DNA of 16,483 nucleotides from an uncultured Synechococcus sp. (lineage in GTDB: Bacteria; Cyanobacteriota; Cyanobacteriia; PCC-6307; Cyanobiaceae): assembly GCA_913040905.1 (NCBI GenBank), contig CAJWIC010000010.1, positions 1 through 16,483 on the forward strand, read 5' to 3'. The notes beneath the pieces are model-generated. The model did not search any database, was not told where the DNA came from, and saw nothing but the letters and a program-made list of their open reading frames with translations. Shown in pieces: positions 7,386 to 14,910 of this stretch. Every line of letters begins with the position of its first letter. The stretch's first letter is position 1. A program made the position numbers and the translations under genes.

Positions 7386-8852
7386 GTGCGGGTCGCGATT
7401 GTCGGTTCCGGTCTCGCGGGCCTCTCCGCCGCGGTGGACCTGGTGGATGCCGGGCATGAGGTGGATCTCTATGAAGCACGCCCGTTCATGGGCGGCAAGG
7501 TGGGCAGCTGGGTCGATGACGGTGGCAACCACATCGAAATGGGGCTGCATGTGTTCTTCTTCAATTACGCCAACCTCTTCGCCTTGATGCGGAAGGTGGG
7601 TGCCTTTGAAAACCTGCTGCCCAAACAGCACACCCACCTTTTTGTGAATGAGGGGGGCGATCTGCGGGAACTGGACTTCCGCTTCCCGATCGGGGCTCCC
7701 TTCAATGGCCTCAAGGCGTTCTTCACGACGCCGCAGCTGAGTTGGATCGACAAACTGCGCAATGCCCTGGCGCTGGGTACGAGTCCGATCGTGCGGGGGC
7801 TGGTGGATTACGAAGGGGCGATGCGGACCATCCGCGCCTTGGATTCCGTCAGCTTTCAGGACTGGTTTGTTGGCCATGGCGGCAGCACCGAAAGCATCCG
7901 CCGCATGTGGAATCCGATTGCCTATGCGCTGGGATTCATCGATTGCGAGGCGATTTCGGCCCGCTGCATGCTCACGATCTTCATGATGTTTGCGGCCAAG
8001 ACCGAGGCCTCGAAACTCAATCTGCTGAAGGGATCGCCGCACCGTTGGCTCACCGGTCCGATCCTCGATTACATCCAGCAGCGCGGCGGCAGGTTGCACC
8101 TGCGCCATCGGGTGAAGCAGGTGGAGTTCAGCGATGGCGAGTCCCCTGAGGTGACCGGCCTGCAGCTGGGCACACCTGAGGGTGATATCCGTGTGGAGGC
8201 TGACGCCTACCTCGCTGCCTGCGATGTGCCTGGGATTCAGAAGCTGTTGCCGCAGGCCTGGCGCCGCTTCCCCCAGTTCGATGCCATTCATCAACTGGAG
8301 GCTGTGCCGGTGGCCACCGTGCAGCTGCGTTACGACGGCTGGGTGACTGAATTGGGGGAATCGCAGGAGGCCCAGCGCCGGGATGTGGCGACGCCCACCG
8401 GTCTGAACAACCTGCTTTACACGGCCGATGCCGATTTCAGCTGCTTTGCTGATCTGGCCCTGGCCAGCCCAGAGGATTACCGCAAGGAGGGGACAGGGTC
8501 CCTGCTGCAATGCGTGCTGACCCCTGGAGATCCCTGGATTCCCAAATCCGTGGACGAGATCGTGGCTCACACCGATCGCCAGGTGCGTGCCTTGTTCCCT
8601 TCCGCCAAGGATCTCAAGCTCACCTGGAGCAATGTGGTGAAGCTGGCTCAATCGCTCTACCGCGAAGCTCCGGGGATGGAGCCCTACCGGCCCGATCAAC
8701 GCACGCCGATCCCGAACTTCTTCCTCGCCGGCAGCTACACCCGTCAGGACTACATCGATTCGATGGAAGGGGCCACGATGAGTGGTCATCTGGCGGCAGC
8801 CGCCATCCTGAATCAGCCCGTTAGGCTCGCCACCAACGCAGCTGTGGCTTGA
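7386..8852 (+). CDS. zds: Zeta-carotene desaturase (CrtQ/Zds)
   Basis: A flavoprotein of 488 residues that desaturates zeta-carotene to (pro)lycopene in the plant-type carotenoid pathway, passing electrons to plastoquinone at the thylakoid membrane. The FAD-binding N-terminus [21 protein letters not shown] is followed by the acidic [14 protein letters not shown] and [15 protein letters not shown], which is typical of plant-type desaturases. [21 protein letters not shown] and the C-terminal [23 protein letters not shown] (FAD-contacting, about residues 447-470) match Zds/Pds enzymes, and the [10 protein letters not shown] wording favours Zds. The start is a GTG, since the only codons between it and an in-frame stop at 7350 are non-start codons, and the nucleotide-binding strand begins right after it. 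The stop overlaps the next gene's ATG in a TGATG junction. Confidence 0.94.
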   Translation: MRVAIVGSGLAGLSAAVDLVDAGHEVDLYEARPFMGGKVGSWVDDGGNHIEMGLHVFFFNYANLFALMRKVGAFENLLPKQHTHLFVNEGGDLRELDFRFPIGAPFNGLKAFFTTPQLSWIDKLRNALALGTSPIVRGLVDYEGAMRTIRALDSVSFQDWFVGHGGSTESIRRMWNPIAYALGFIDCEAISARCMLTIFMMFAAKTEASKLNLLKGSPHRWLTGPILDYIQQRGGRLHLRHRVKQVEFSDGESPEVTGLQLGTPEGDIRVEADAYLAACDVPGIQKLLPQAWRRFPQFDAIHQLEAVPVATVQLRYDGWVTELGESQEAQRRDVATPTGLNNLLYTADADFSCFADLALASPEDYRKEGTGSLLQCVLTPGDPWIPKSVDEIVAHTDRQVRALFPSAKDLKLTWSNVVKLAQSLYREAPGMEPYRPDQRTPIPNFFLAGSYTRQDYIDSMEGATMSGHLAAAAILNQPVRLATNAAVA

Positions 8853-9289
8853 TGGGACGCTGGCTCGACCACTCCGTCACCACTGACGTTCAGGCGCCGG
8901 CTGAGCAGGTCTGGGCCGTCTGGAGCGATCTCGAGGCCATGCCCAGGTGGATGCGCTGGATCGAATCGGTGAAAACCCTCGATGATCCGGATCTCACCGA
9001 CTGGACTCTGGCGGCCCAGGGGTTTCGTTTTCACTGGAAAGCCCGGATCACCCAACGGGTGGAAGCTCAGCAGTTGCACTGGGAATCCGTTGGCGGGCTT
9101 CCCACCAAGGGTGCGGTTCGCTTCTACCCCGAGACCGCTGACCGCACGGTGGTGAAGCTCAGCGTCAGCTACGAATTGCCGAGGGTCTTGGCACCGTTGA
9201 TGGAGCCCAGCATCCTGGGGGGGATTGTCACGAAGGAGCTGCAGGCCAACCTTGATCGTTTTCGGGATCTGGTGGAAGAGGGGGGCTGA
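8852..9289 (+). CDS. SRPBCC (START/polyketide-cyclase-like) family protein
   Basis: A 145-residue protein of the SRPBCC helix-grip fold, which forms a deep hydrophobic pocket for lipids or other apolar ligands. Family features: the opening DHSVTTDVQAPAEQVWAVWSDLEAMPRWMRWIESV (about residues 6-40), a middle beta section ending in WESVGGLPTKGAVRFYP, then VVKLSVSYELPRVLAPLM and the long C-terminal helix ELQANLDRFRDLVEE. No signal peptide or membrane segment is seen. The ATG overlaps the zds stop by one base (TGATG), so translation is probably coupled. As I recall, Synechocystis also has an SRPBCC gene directly after its zds, which would make a carotenoid-related role (ligand binding or handover) plausible, but function is not shown here. 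A TTG three bases earlier would add one residue and is less likely. Confidence 0.88.
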   Translation: MGRWLDHSVTTDVQAPAEQVWAVWSDLEAMPRWMRWIESVKTLDDPDLTDWTLAAQGFRFHWKARITQRVEAQQLHWESVGGLPTKGAVRFYPETADRTVVKLSVSYELPRVLAPLMEPSILGGIVTKELQANLDRFRDLVEEGG

Positions 9290-9803
9290 GCTAGCTCTGA
9301 AGTCCGGCCTGCTGGCTGGTGTGGTGGCTCTTGGCGCCTGCGGTGGCCCTGGACCTTCGGTGTCAACCTCCACCTTGCCTCCAGCGCCAACCCCTGAGAT
9401 TGAGCCCCCCGCGCCGATCGTCACGCCCTCCCCGGATCTGGGCCTGATTCCATTGCCGTCGGTCCGGGACGTCCGCGAGGCCGCTCCGGCCGGCCGGCCT
9501 GATCCGTTCCAACCATTGCCAGCAGTTTCCGGAGCTACGACCAGCGCTGATGCTGCCGCTGCCATCGATCCCACCACCGGTCTGACGCTGACCGGTGTGA
9601 TGTTGGTGGGGCCGCAGCGCCGTGCTCTGGTCCAGTCCGCCGCTGGTAGCGCCGTGCTCTGCATCGGGGCTGATGGACGTTGTGCTGCGGATGATCCGCA
9701 GGTGCTGCCGGAGACCTGGTCGGTCCTGGCCATCGACGTGCAGCGCGGCTGCCTTCAGTTGGCGCAGGATGGCGAACCGCGGGAGGCTATCTGTCTCAGT
9801 TGA
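9252..9803 (+). CDS. Putative lipoprotein with PilP-like C-terminal domain
   Basis: A probable secreted lipoprotein whose reading frame has no ATG at its start. The signal segment KSGLLAGVVALGAC ends in a lipobox (LGAC, Cys at about 9336-9338), followed by a Pro/Ser/Thr-rich linker (PSVSTSTLPPAPTPEIEPPAP). The last 85 residues read GRPDPFQPL, then LTLTGVMLVGPQRRALVQS and a closing Cys-rich strand region, the pattern of PilP/GspC-like small beta domains used in type IV pilus or secretion alignment complexes; that match is by eye and tentative. I placed the start at TTG 9252. CTG at 9297, twelve bases after a G-rich stretch, would give a textbook signal peptide (MKSGLLAG), and TTG 9225 is also open. 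The gene overlaps the SRPBCC gene and ends six bases before hemD on the other strand. Confidence 0.72.
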   Translation: MIVFGIWWKRGAELALKSGLLAGVVALGACGGPGPSVSTSTLPPAPTPEIEPPAPIVTPSPDLGLIPLPSVRDVREAAPAGRPDPFQPLPAVSGATTSADAAAAIDPTTGLTLTGVMLVGPQRRALVQSAAGSAVLCIGADGRCAADDPQVLPETWSVLAIDVQRGCLQLAQDGEPREAICLS

Positions 9804-9809
9804 GCCCGT

Positions 9810-10598
9810 TCAGCTCAGCAGCTGGCAGCAGGCATCCACCAACCCCTCCAGATCATGGGGGTCGGCTTCTGCGTCGACGCGACCGAACCACTCGCGGCAG
9901 CTCCGGCTGGTCTGGGGGCCGATGGAGACGATTTTCGCCGAGGTCAGCCGCTCAACCCAGCCTGGGCCGAAGCGCTGCCGCAGCAGTTGTGCCGTGTGGG
10001 CGGCCGTCTTGCCGCTGCTGAACAGCAGCGCATCCACTGTTCCCTCGGCCAGAGCATCAGCGGTGCTGTCCGGCATGGCGTCGGGACAGCGGGATTCGTA
10101 GGCCGCCACCTCCACAACCCTTACTCCCGCGTCTCCAAAGGCCTCCGCCAGCACGGTTCTGCCGCCGCTCTGCACCCGCGGCAGCAGCATCCGCAGGCCG
10201 TAGCCGGAAACGGGAAAGTGTTCGATCAGGCTGTCGGCCACGAAGCTTGGCGGCACGAAATCCGCTTCGGCTCCGAGTTCTTCCAGGGCCCTGGCGGTCT
10301 TGCGACCAACGGCGGCGATGCGCAGATTGGCCGGACGCCGCAACAGGCTGCTGCCACGGCGTTGCAACCGCTGTTCCACCGCCTGCACTCCATTGGCACT
10401 GGAGACCACCAGCCAGTGGAAGTCCTCCAGCTCTGAGAGGGCATCATCCAGCGGTCCCCAGTCGTCCGGGGGGCCGATCACCAGGGCGGGGAGGTCGAGG
10501 ACCTGGGCGCCCTGGCTTTCCAGCAGTCGCCTGGCTTCTCCCTGCTGGTCGGCGGCGCGGGTCACCACCACCGTGCGGTTCTGCAGCTGCTGGCTCAA
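9810..10598 (-). CDS. hemD: Uroporphyrinogen-III synthase
   Basis: HemD closes hydroxymethylbilane to uroporphyrinogen III with inversion of ring D, feeding heme, chlorophyll, phycobilin and cobalamin synthesis in the cytoplasm. The 262-residue protein has the two-domain HemD layout: N-terminal TVVVTRAADQQGEARRLLE, WLVVSSANGVQAVEQRL (about 62-78), IAAVGRKTARALEELG, a PRVQSGGRTVLAEAF hinge, then VDALLFSSGKTAAHTAQLL and KIVSIGPQTSRSCREW. HemD sequences are divergent, but the S-S-A/G-N-x-V and IGPxT motifs are clear. The start is a TTG that overlaps the stop of the upstream GT2-TPR gene as TTGA. It is preceded eight bases earlier by GGAG (10607-10610 on the opposite strand), which supports it; no ATG is available near the N-terminus. 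Confidence 0.92.
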   Translation of the reverse strand: MSQQLQNRTVVVTRAADQQGEARRLLESQGAQVLDLPALVIGPPDDWGPLDDALSELEDFHWLVVSSANGVQAVEQRLQRRGSSLLRRPANLRIAAVGRKTARALEELGAEADFVPPSFVADSLIEHFPVSGYGLRMLLPRVQSGGRTVLAEAFGDAGVRVVEVAAYESRCPDAMPDSTADALAEGTVDALLFSSGKTAAHTAQLLRQRFGPGWVERLTSAKIVSIGPQTSRSCREWFGRVDAEADPHDLEGLVDACCQLLS

Positions 10599-11797
10599 GC
10601 GATGGGCTCCAAATCCAGCTTGACAATGCCCTGGGCTTTGCTGCGCAAGGCCTGGGCTTCTGCCGGTCGACCCTGGGTCTGCAGCAGGGTGATGGCCGTG
10701 CGGAAGGCGGCGCGGGCGCCTTCGATGTCACCCCCCAGCAGCAGGGCAACAGCTCGGTTCTGATGGCAGGCGGCGTTGTCGGGGTCGAGCTCCATGGCAC
10801 GGCTGTAGGCCTCGAGAGCCGCAGCGATGTCGCCGCGGCGTCGCTGCATCAGGCCAAGGTTGTACCAACCGAGGGCCACTTCCGGTGCCCGTTGGGTGGC
10901 GGTCTGGGTCAGGGCAATGGCTTCATCCAGGTCGCCTTGTTCCATCAGCTGGGCTGCCAGGTTGAGGCGTGCCCCCAGGCTGATGCGGGTATCGAGGGGA
11001 ATCTCCAGGGCCTTGCGGTAACAGGCCACGGCATCGATGGGATCGCTGGGGCTGAGGGCCAGGCCCAGATGAAGCAGCAACTCATACCGTTCCGTGCTGT
11101 CGCCTGCGGCTTGATCCAGCCCGCGGCGCAGCAGCGGGATGGCCTGGTCGTGCTGGCCCTCGCTGATCATCAGTCCACCCAGCTTGGCGCTGGCGTAGGG
11201 ATCCCCGGGATGGGAGTCCAGTTCGCTCTGCATGGCCTGGCGCAAACGCTCGGCTTTATCGGTACCGGCGAGCAGTTCCGGCCGGTAGCCGTCGTGAAGG
11301 ATGGCTGGTTCGCTGCAGTCGGCGATGCGCCATTGGGGTTCACTGGCCAGCAGCTCCCCAACGCTGTCGTCGATCATTGAGTGATAAGGCCGGCTCCAGC
11401 GGATAGCGGGATGACGGCGAAACAGACGGCTGACGCTGGAGTAGGGCGCCATGGCGGCACCCACCTCATAACGCAGCAGATTGATCACCAGCACATCGGG
11501 CTGGGCCATCAGAGCTCTGAGGCTGGGGATCACCTCCGGTCGCAGCTGTTCATCGGCATCCAGCACCAGCACCCAGTCCCCCTTGAGGAAGGTGAGGGCG
11601 GTGTTGCGGGCGGGGGCGAAATCGCCCGGCCATTCCACCTGCTCCACCCGGGCACCGGCCGCCTCTGCCACAGCGATGGTGGCGTCGGTGGATCCGGTGT
11701 CCACCACCACCATCTCGTTAGCGAGCTCCCGCACAGAGGCAAGGCAACCCGCCAGCCGCGCCTCCTCGTTGCGCACGATCATCGAGAAGCTGAGCAT
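10595..11797 (-). CDS. Family 2 glycosyltransferase fused to TPR repeats
   Basis: A 400-residue cytoplasmic protein. The first 190 residues or so form a GT-A (GT2) domain: SMIVRNEEARLAGCLASV at 5-22, VVDTGSTDAT at 31-40 (nucleotide-sugar binding), NTALTFLKGDWVLVLDADE with the D-x-D type metal motif at 80-83, and RLFRRHPAIRWSRPYHSMI. From about 195 to 390 there are repeated TPR units (HPGDPYASAKLGGLMISEGQHDQAIPLL, APEVALGWYNLGLMQRRRGDIAAALEAY, DPDNAACHQNRAVALLLGGDIEGA). GT2-TPR fusions glycosylate proteins or build surface glycans; the acceptor is unknown. No membrane helices are seen. The ATG at 11797 lies 35 bases after the GH3 glycosidase stop on the same strand, and the stop overlaps the hemD start by four bases. 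Confidence 0.88.
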   Translation of the reverse strand: MLSFSMIVRNEEARLAGCLASVRELANEMVVVDTGSTDATIAVAEAAGARVEQVEWPGDFAPARNTALTFLKGDWVLVLDADEQLRPEVIPSLRALMAQPDVLVINLLRYEVGAAMAPYSSVSRLFRRHPAIRWSRPYHSMIDDSVGELLASEPQWRIADCSEPAILHDGYRPELLAGTDKAERLRQAMQSELDSHPGDPYASAKLGGLMISEGQHDQAIPLLRRGLDQAAGDSTERYELLLHLGLALSPSDPIDAVACYRKALEIPLDTRISLGARLNLAAQLMEQGDLDEAIALTQTATQRAPEVALGWYNLGLMQRRRGDIAAALEAYSRAMELDPDNAACHQNRAVALLLGGDIEGARAAFRTAITLLQTQGRPAEAQALRSKAQGIVKLDLEPIA

Positions 11798-11832
11798 CGC
11801 CGGCGGCTCTTGTTGGCGGGAGGTTAGGCCGC

Positions 11833-13437
11833 TCAGTCGGTGAAGTCGCTGCTCTGAGGGCTTTCCGCCTGGGGGTGCAGCAGGTGGCTGAGCAGCTGGC
11901 GCTGGGCCTCCGGCATCTGTCCCGGGCTGAAGCCTGCCGCAATCGAGGGGTGCAGCACCGAGCCCAACTCCTCCCAGAGATAGGGACTGCCGTAGACGAT
12001 CAAGCCAGCCAGCCGATCCAGCCGTTGCAGCTGTTGAACGGCAGCGCGCCAGGGCTCCTGGCGGTCGCGTTCACCGCGGAAGGGATTCCCCCGTGAAAAC
12101 AGCTGCAGCAAGACCGGGCCATCGCCCAGTCGCTCCAGTGCCAGAGGGGCGTCGGGGTCGTCCTGCCAGGGGGAGACTCCGACGCCGTGAACCACAACGC
12201 TTCGGTATCCATGCTGTTCCGGCAGACGCAGTGCCGGGGCTGCACCGTTCAGAGCGGGGCAGGGCCAGGCGGCGTCGACCCGGACCAGGTTGATGCCTGC
12301 GCCGGCAGGGATGGCCGCAGGACACGACTGTTCCAGGCTGACGGCCACCAGCTGCTGCTCCAGCTGCCGTTCATCACGGCTTGGCAAAGGAAGCGCTGGT
12401 GCTGCTGGTGGCTGCACCTTTGTCAGTGCCTCACGTCGCCGCCGCAGGGCATCGTGCAGCCGTTGGATCGGGATGCGTCCCTGGGCGATGGCCTGACGAA
12501 TGCCGGAGATGGCGGCATCGGCATCGGCGGGCATCAGGATCAGATCAGCGCCGGCTTCAAAGGCCAGCACCGCAGCATCCGCTGGTCCATGGCGGGCGGT
12601 GATGGCTTCCATCACCAGGGCGTCCGTCACCACCAGACCGTTGAAGCCCAACGCGCCGCGCAGCAGGTCGGTGAGCACGATGCTGGACAGGGTGGCGGGC
12701 TGCTCTGGATCCAGAAGCGGCAGCAGCAGGTGGGCGGTCATCACGCTGTCGACCCCCGCGGCGATGGCCTCACGGAAGGGCGCAAATTCCACCTGCTCCA
12801 GCCGTTCGCGGCTGTGGGGCAGCACAGGCAGGTCCAGGTGGGAATCGCTTGCGGTATCCCCATGGCCGGGGAAGTGCTTGGCACAGCCCAACACGCCGCC
12901 ACGTCTCAGGCCCCGTTGAAAGGCAGCGGCCAGAGCGCCGGCGGTTGTGGGGTCTTCACCCCAGGCCCGCACGTTGATCACCGGATTGGCCGGGTTGTTG
13001 TTGACGTCGCAGACCGGGCCTAGCACCCAGTTCAATCCGCAGCGCCTGGCCTGGTCTGCTGTGCAGTGGCCATAACGCTCCGCCAGGGCGATGGCCTGGT
13101 CTGGATCGTTCGGGTGCAGCCGCCCCAGGGCGAGGGGGGGCACCAGCCAGCTCGCGCCATCAAATCGCTGACCGACGCCCTCTTCCACATCGGCGCAGAA
13201 CAGCAACTGCTGAGCACTCCAATTCTGCAGCTGGCGGGTGCGTTGCTGCAGTTCCACCGCGCTGCCCCCCAGCAGGATCACACCGCCGACGCCGGCCTTC
13301 AGGTGTCGCTCCAGTTCGCTGTTGCTGAGCTCCCATTGGGGGTAGCGCCGTTGTTGATCATCCAGGTGGCCGCTGGCGCGCACCACCAGCAGCTCAGCCA
13401 CCTGCCGTTGCAGCGGATCAGTCAGCTGGCAGCTCAT
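11833..13437 (-). CDS. nagZ: Glycoside hydrolase family 3 beta-N-acetylhexosaminidase (NagZ-like), with extra C-terminal domain
   Basis: A GH3 enzyme of 534 residues, likely cleaving terminal beta-N-acetylglucosamine from muropeptides during peptidoglycan recycling. The (alpha/beta)8 catalytic domain spans about residues 1-340. Key motifs are [44 protein letters not shown], the NagZ signature [18 protein letters not shown] (with the catalytic His/Asp loop), and [15 protein letters not shown], whose Asp is the nucleophile position. About 190 further residues resemble the Rossmann-like GH3 C-terminal domain; many Gram-negative NagZ proteins stop near 340, so this is the long form. No signal peptide is visible, so it is probably cytoplasmic. 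I chose the ATG at 13437; a GTG immediately before is the only close alternative. The start overlaps the rbfA 3' end by 20 bases. Confidence 0.88.
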   Translation of the reverse strand: MSCQLTDPLQRQVAELLVVRASGHLDDQQRRYPQWELSNSELERHLKAGVGGVILLGGSAVELQQRTRQLQNWSAQQLLFCADVEEGVGQRFDGASWLVPPLALGRLHPNDPDQAIALAERYGHCTADQARRCGLNWVLGPVCDVNNNPANPVINVRAWGEDPTTAGALAAAFQRGLRRGGVLGCAKHFPGHGDTASDSHLDLPVLPHSRERLEQVEFAPFREAIAAGVDSVMTAHLLLPLLDPEQPATLSSIVLTDLLRGALGFNGLVVTDALVMEAITARHGPADAAVLAFEAGADLILMPADADAAISGIRQAIAQGRIPIQRLHDALRRRREALTKVQPPAAPALPLPSRDERQLEQQLVAVSLEQSCPAAIPAGAGINLVRVDAAWPCPALNGAAPALRLPEQHGYRSVVVHGVGVSPWQDDPDAPLALERLGDGPVLLQLFSRGNPFRGERDRQEPWRAAVQQLQRLDRLAGLIVYGSPYLWEELGSVLHPSIAAGFSPGQMPEAQRQLLSHLLHPQAESPQSSDFTD

Positions 13438-13822
13438 CACTTCCCGCTGGAATCTCTCCTCGTTCCTTGCGCTCGTCCTCGAGCCTGTTGAGCAGTCCCA
13501 GCACGGAGGTGCCCTTTTCGATGCCGCGGTCCAACTGGAACACCACCTCCGGTGCGCGGCGCATCTGCAGCCGCCTGCCGAGTTCCCCCCGCAGATAGCC
13601 GCTGGCGGCTTGCAGCCCCTCCATCACCTGGGGTTGGCTGGACTGATCGCCAAAGATGCTGACGAAGATCTTGCAGTGCTGCAGATCGCCGGACACTTCC
13701 ACCTCGGTGATGCTCACCATGCTCTGGTGCACGCGCTCATCGCGGATGCCGTTGATCATCAACTCACTGACTTCTTTGCGGATCAAGGCCGCGACACGCT
13801 CAACTCGTCGCCCCTGTGCCAT
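13418..13822 (-). CDS. rbfA: Ribosome-binding factor A
   Basis: RbfA is a KH-fold 30S assembly factor that helps process the 5' end of 16S rRNA, notably in cold conditions. The 134-residue protein has the family signatures: [17 protein letters not shown] near the N-terminus, then [63 protein letters not shown], and a tail [22 protein letters not shown]. The last 15 residues are an acidic extension. The ATG at 13822 shares a base with the TGA of the upstream DUF751 gene (TGATG), indicating coupling; a GTG just upstream is less likely. The 3' end overlaps the NagZ-like gene. Confidence 0.95.
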   Translation of the reverse strand: MAQGRRVERVAALIRKEVSELMINGIRDERVHQSMVSITEVEVSGDLQHCKIFVSIFGDQSSQPQVMEGLQAASGYLRGELGRRLQMRRAPEVVFQLDRGIEKGTSVLGLLNRLEDERKERGEIPAGSDELPAD

Positions 13823-14028
13823 CACGCCATCGGTGCTGACGTCACCATGGCACGCAGCACCAGGCTCAGGCTGATGAAACCGCTGATCAGCGCACCGATC
13901 AAGGCCACGGCGGTGACGGGATTGCTGCGTCGCTGGGCCAGGGGCTCAGCAACGGAATTCATCACACCGAGGGTGAACGCCACCAGATAACGGGGATAGC
14001 GGGTGACGTTGAGAAAGAACTCCCGCAT
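13822..14028 (-). CDS. DUF751 (Ycf33-like) small membrane protein
   Basis: A 68-residue membrane protein of the DUF751/Ycf33 family, found in cyanobacteria and algal plastids and of unknown function. The N-terminus [29 protein letters not shown] (residues 2-30) has the conserved RYPRY-x-x-x-F pattern and a first hydrophobic segment. After [14 protein letters not shown], a second helix (about 40-60, [21 protein letters not shown]) closes the protein. It is the first gene of the minus-strand run through rbfA and the NagZ-like gene, and it is divergent from the glutathione S-transferase. The ATG at 14028 fits the family N-terminus. Confidence 0.87.
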   Translation of the reverse strand: MREFFLNVTRYPRYLVAFTLGVMNSVAEPLAQRRSNPVTAVALIGALISGFISLSLVLRAMVTSAPMA

Positions 14029-14086
14029 GGGCTGGCGGCTGTTGGAATCTGCTGGCTACTCTGCCTGGCCCATGGATCCATTGGCC

Positions 14087-14812
14087 ATGCTGGAGCTCCA
14101 TCAATTCCGCCATTCCGCCTTCTGCCTGAAGGTGCGCATGGTGCTGCAGGCTAAAGGGCTCAGCTACCGCACGGTGGAGGTGACCCCCGGCATTGGCCAG
14201 GTGGCGGTGTTCCGTCTTTCCGGACAGCGGCAGGTGCCGGTGTTGGTGGATGGCGATCAGGTGCTGGCCGATTCCTCTTCCATTGCCCGTTATCTGGACC
14301 AGCGTGCGGCTGATCCCGCTCTGATTCCTTCAGATCCGCGCCAGGCGGCTCAGATGCACCTGCTGGAAGACTGGGCCGATACCACCCTGTCCATGGCCGG
14401 TCGCACGGCGCTGGTGCAGGCCGCGGCGCTCGATCCAGAGCTGCGGGTTGCCCTGCTGCCCGACGACCTGCCGGACCCCGTGCGGTCGGTGATGGGGGCG
14501 ATCCCCGGCGGCTGGGTCAACAACGTGAGCGAACTGGTGAACCAGGGGGAGCGTGCTGATTTATTGGCGAGCCTGGAGCAGCTGGCCGTATCCGTGCAGT
14601 CCACGCCCTGGTTGGTGGGGGACAGCATGACCTTGGCCGATATCGCTGTGGCGGCGCAGCTGTCACTGTTGCGCTTCCCCTCTTCTGCGGGGTCGGCCCT
14701 GGCCGGCAAGGGGGTGCCTGGGCTGAGCGATCACCCCAAGCTGCAGCCCTTGTTCGCCTGGAGGGATCAATTGGAATTCAAACTGATGGAACGGACGTTG
14801 GAGGAGGTGTGA
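14087..14812 (+). CDS. Glutathione S-transferase family protein
   Basis: A cytosolic GST-fold protein of 241 residues. The N-terminal thioredoxin-like domain opens ELHQFRHSAFCLKVRMVLQAKGL, with a Ser/Cys pair (HSAFC, residues 9-13) where GSTs carry their catalytic residue. The glutathione-binding motif follows as RQVPVLVDGDQVLADSSSIARYL (the V-P-V-L and D/E-S-S-x-I pattern). The all-helical C-terminal domain contains WLVGDSMTLADIAVAAQLSLL, the N-capping G-D-S-x-x-x-A-D-I motif. Its substrate is unknown; roles in detoxification or redox repair are general to the family. I chose the ATG at 14087 because the family domain starts immediately; an ATG at 14072 would add five residues. It is divergent from DUF751, with a short promoter gap. 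The C-terminus is basic/acidic and ordinary. Confidence 0.88.
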   Translation: MLELHQFRHSAFCLKVRMVLQAKGLSYRTVEVTPGIGQVAVFRLSGQRQVPVLVDGDQVLADSSSIARYLDQRAADPALIPSDPRQAAQMHLLEDWADTTLSMAGRTALVQAAALDPELRVALLPDDLPDPVRSVMGAIPGGWVNNVSELVNQGERADLLASLEQLAVSVQSTPWLVGDSMTLADIAVAAQLSLLRFPSSAGSALAGKGVPGLSDHPKLQPLFAWRDQLEFKLMERTLEEV

Positions 14813-14910
14813 GCGGGATCGATTTGCTCACTGTCGCGTAAAGCCAATCTTTAGTTTTTGGCGGTGAGGCTTTGCGGGGCTAGAAACAGACAATCAATTG
14901 TTTTTCAGTC
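14813..14910. other. AT-rich intergenic stretch before the DUF2252 gene
   Basis: These 98 bases follow the GST stop and hold the presumed DUF2252 promoter. I see a five-base inverted repeat (GCCAA 14843-14847 / TTGGC 14858-14862) around an AT-rich loop, and a small CAATTG palindrome at 14895-14900. No convincing -35/-10 pair, tRNA-like fold or small reading frame is visible. Confidence 0.4.

Noticed and set aside
7368..8789. A 473-codon open frame antisense to almost all of zds
   Set aside because: It mirrors the zds codons in high-GC sequence, has His/Gln/Arg-rich low-complexity composition and no recognisable domain, while zds is unmistakable.
10247..11380. A 377-codon plus-strand frame opposite hemD and the GT2-TPR gene
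   Set aside because: It spans two confident genes on the other strand and contains no family motif.
14843..14862. Inverted repeat GCCAA/TTGGC after the GST gene as a terminator
   Set aside because: Only five pairs around a ten-base loop, with no T run after it.
14813..14910. Insertion-sequence scar or attachment site beside the low-GC DUF2252 gene
   Set aside because: No tRNA, direct repeat or transposase remnant is visible on either side of the gene.
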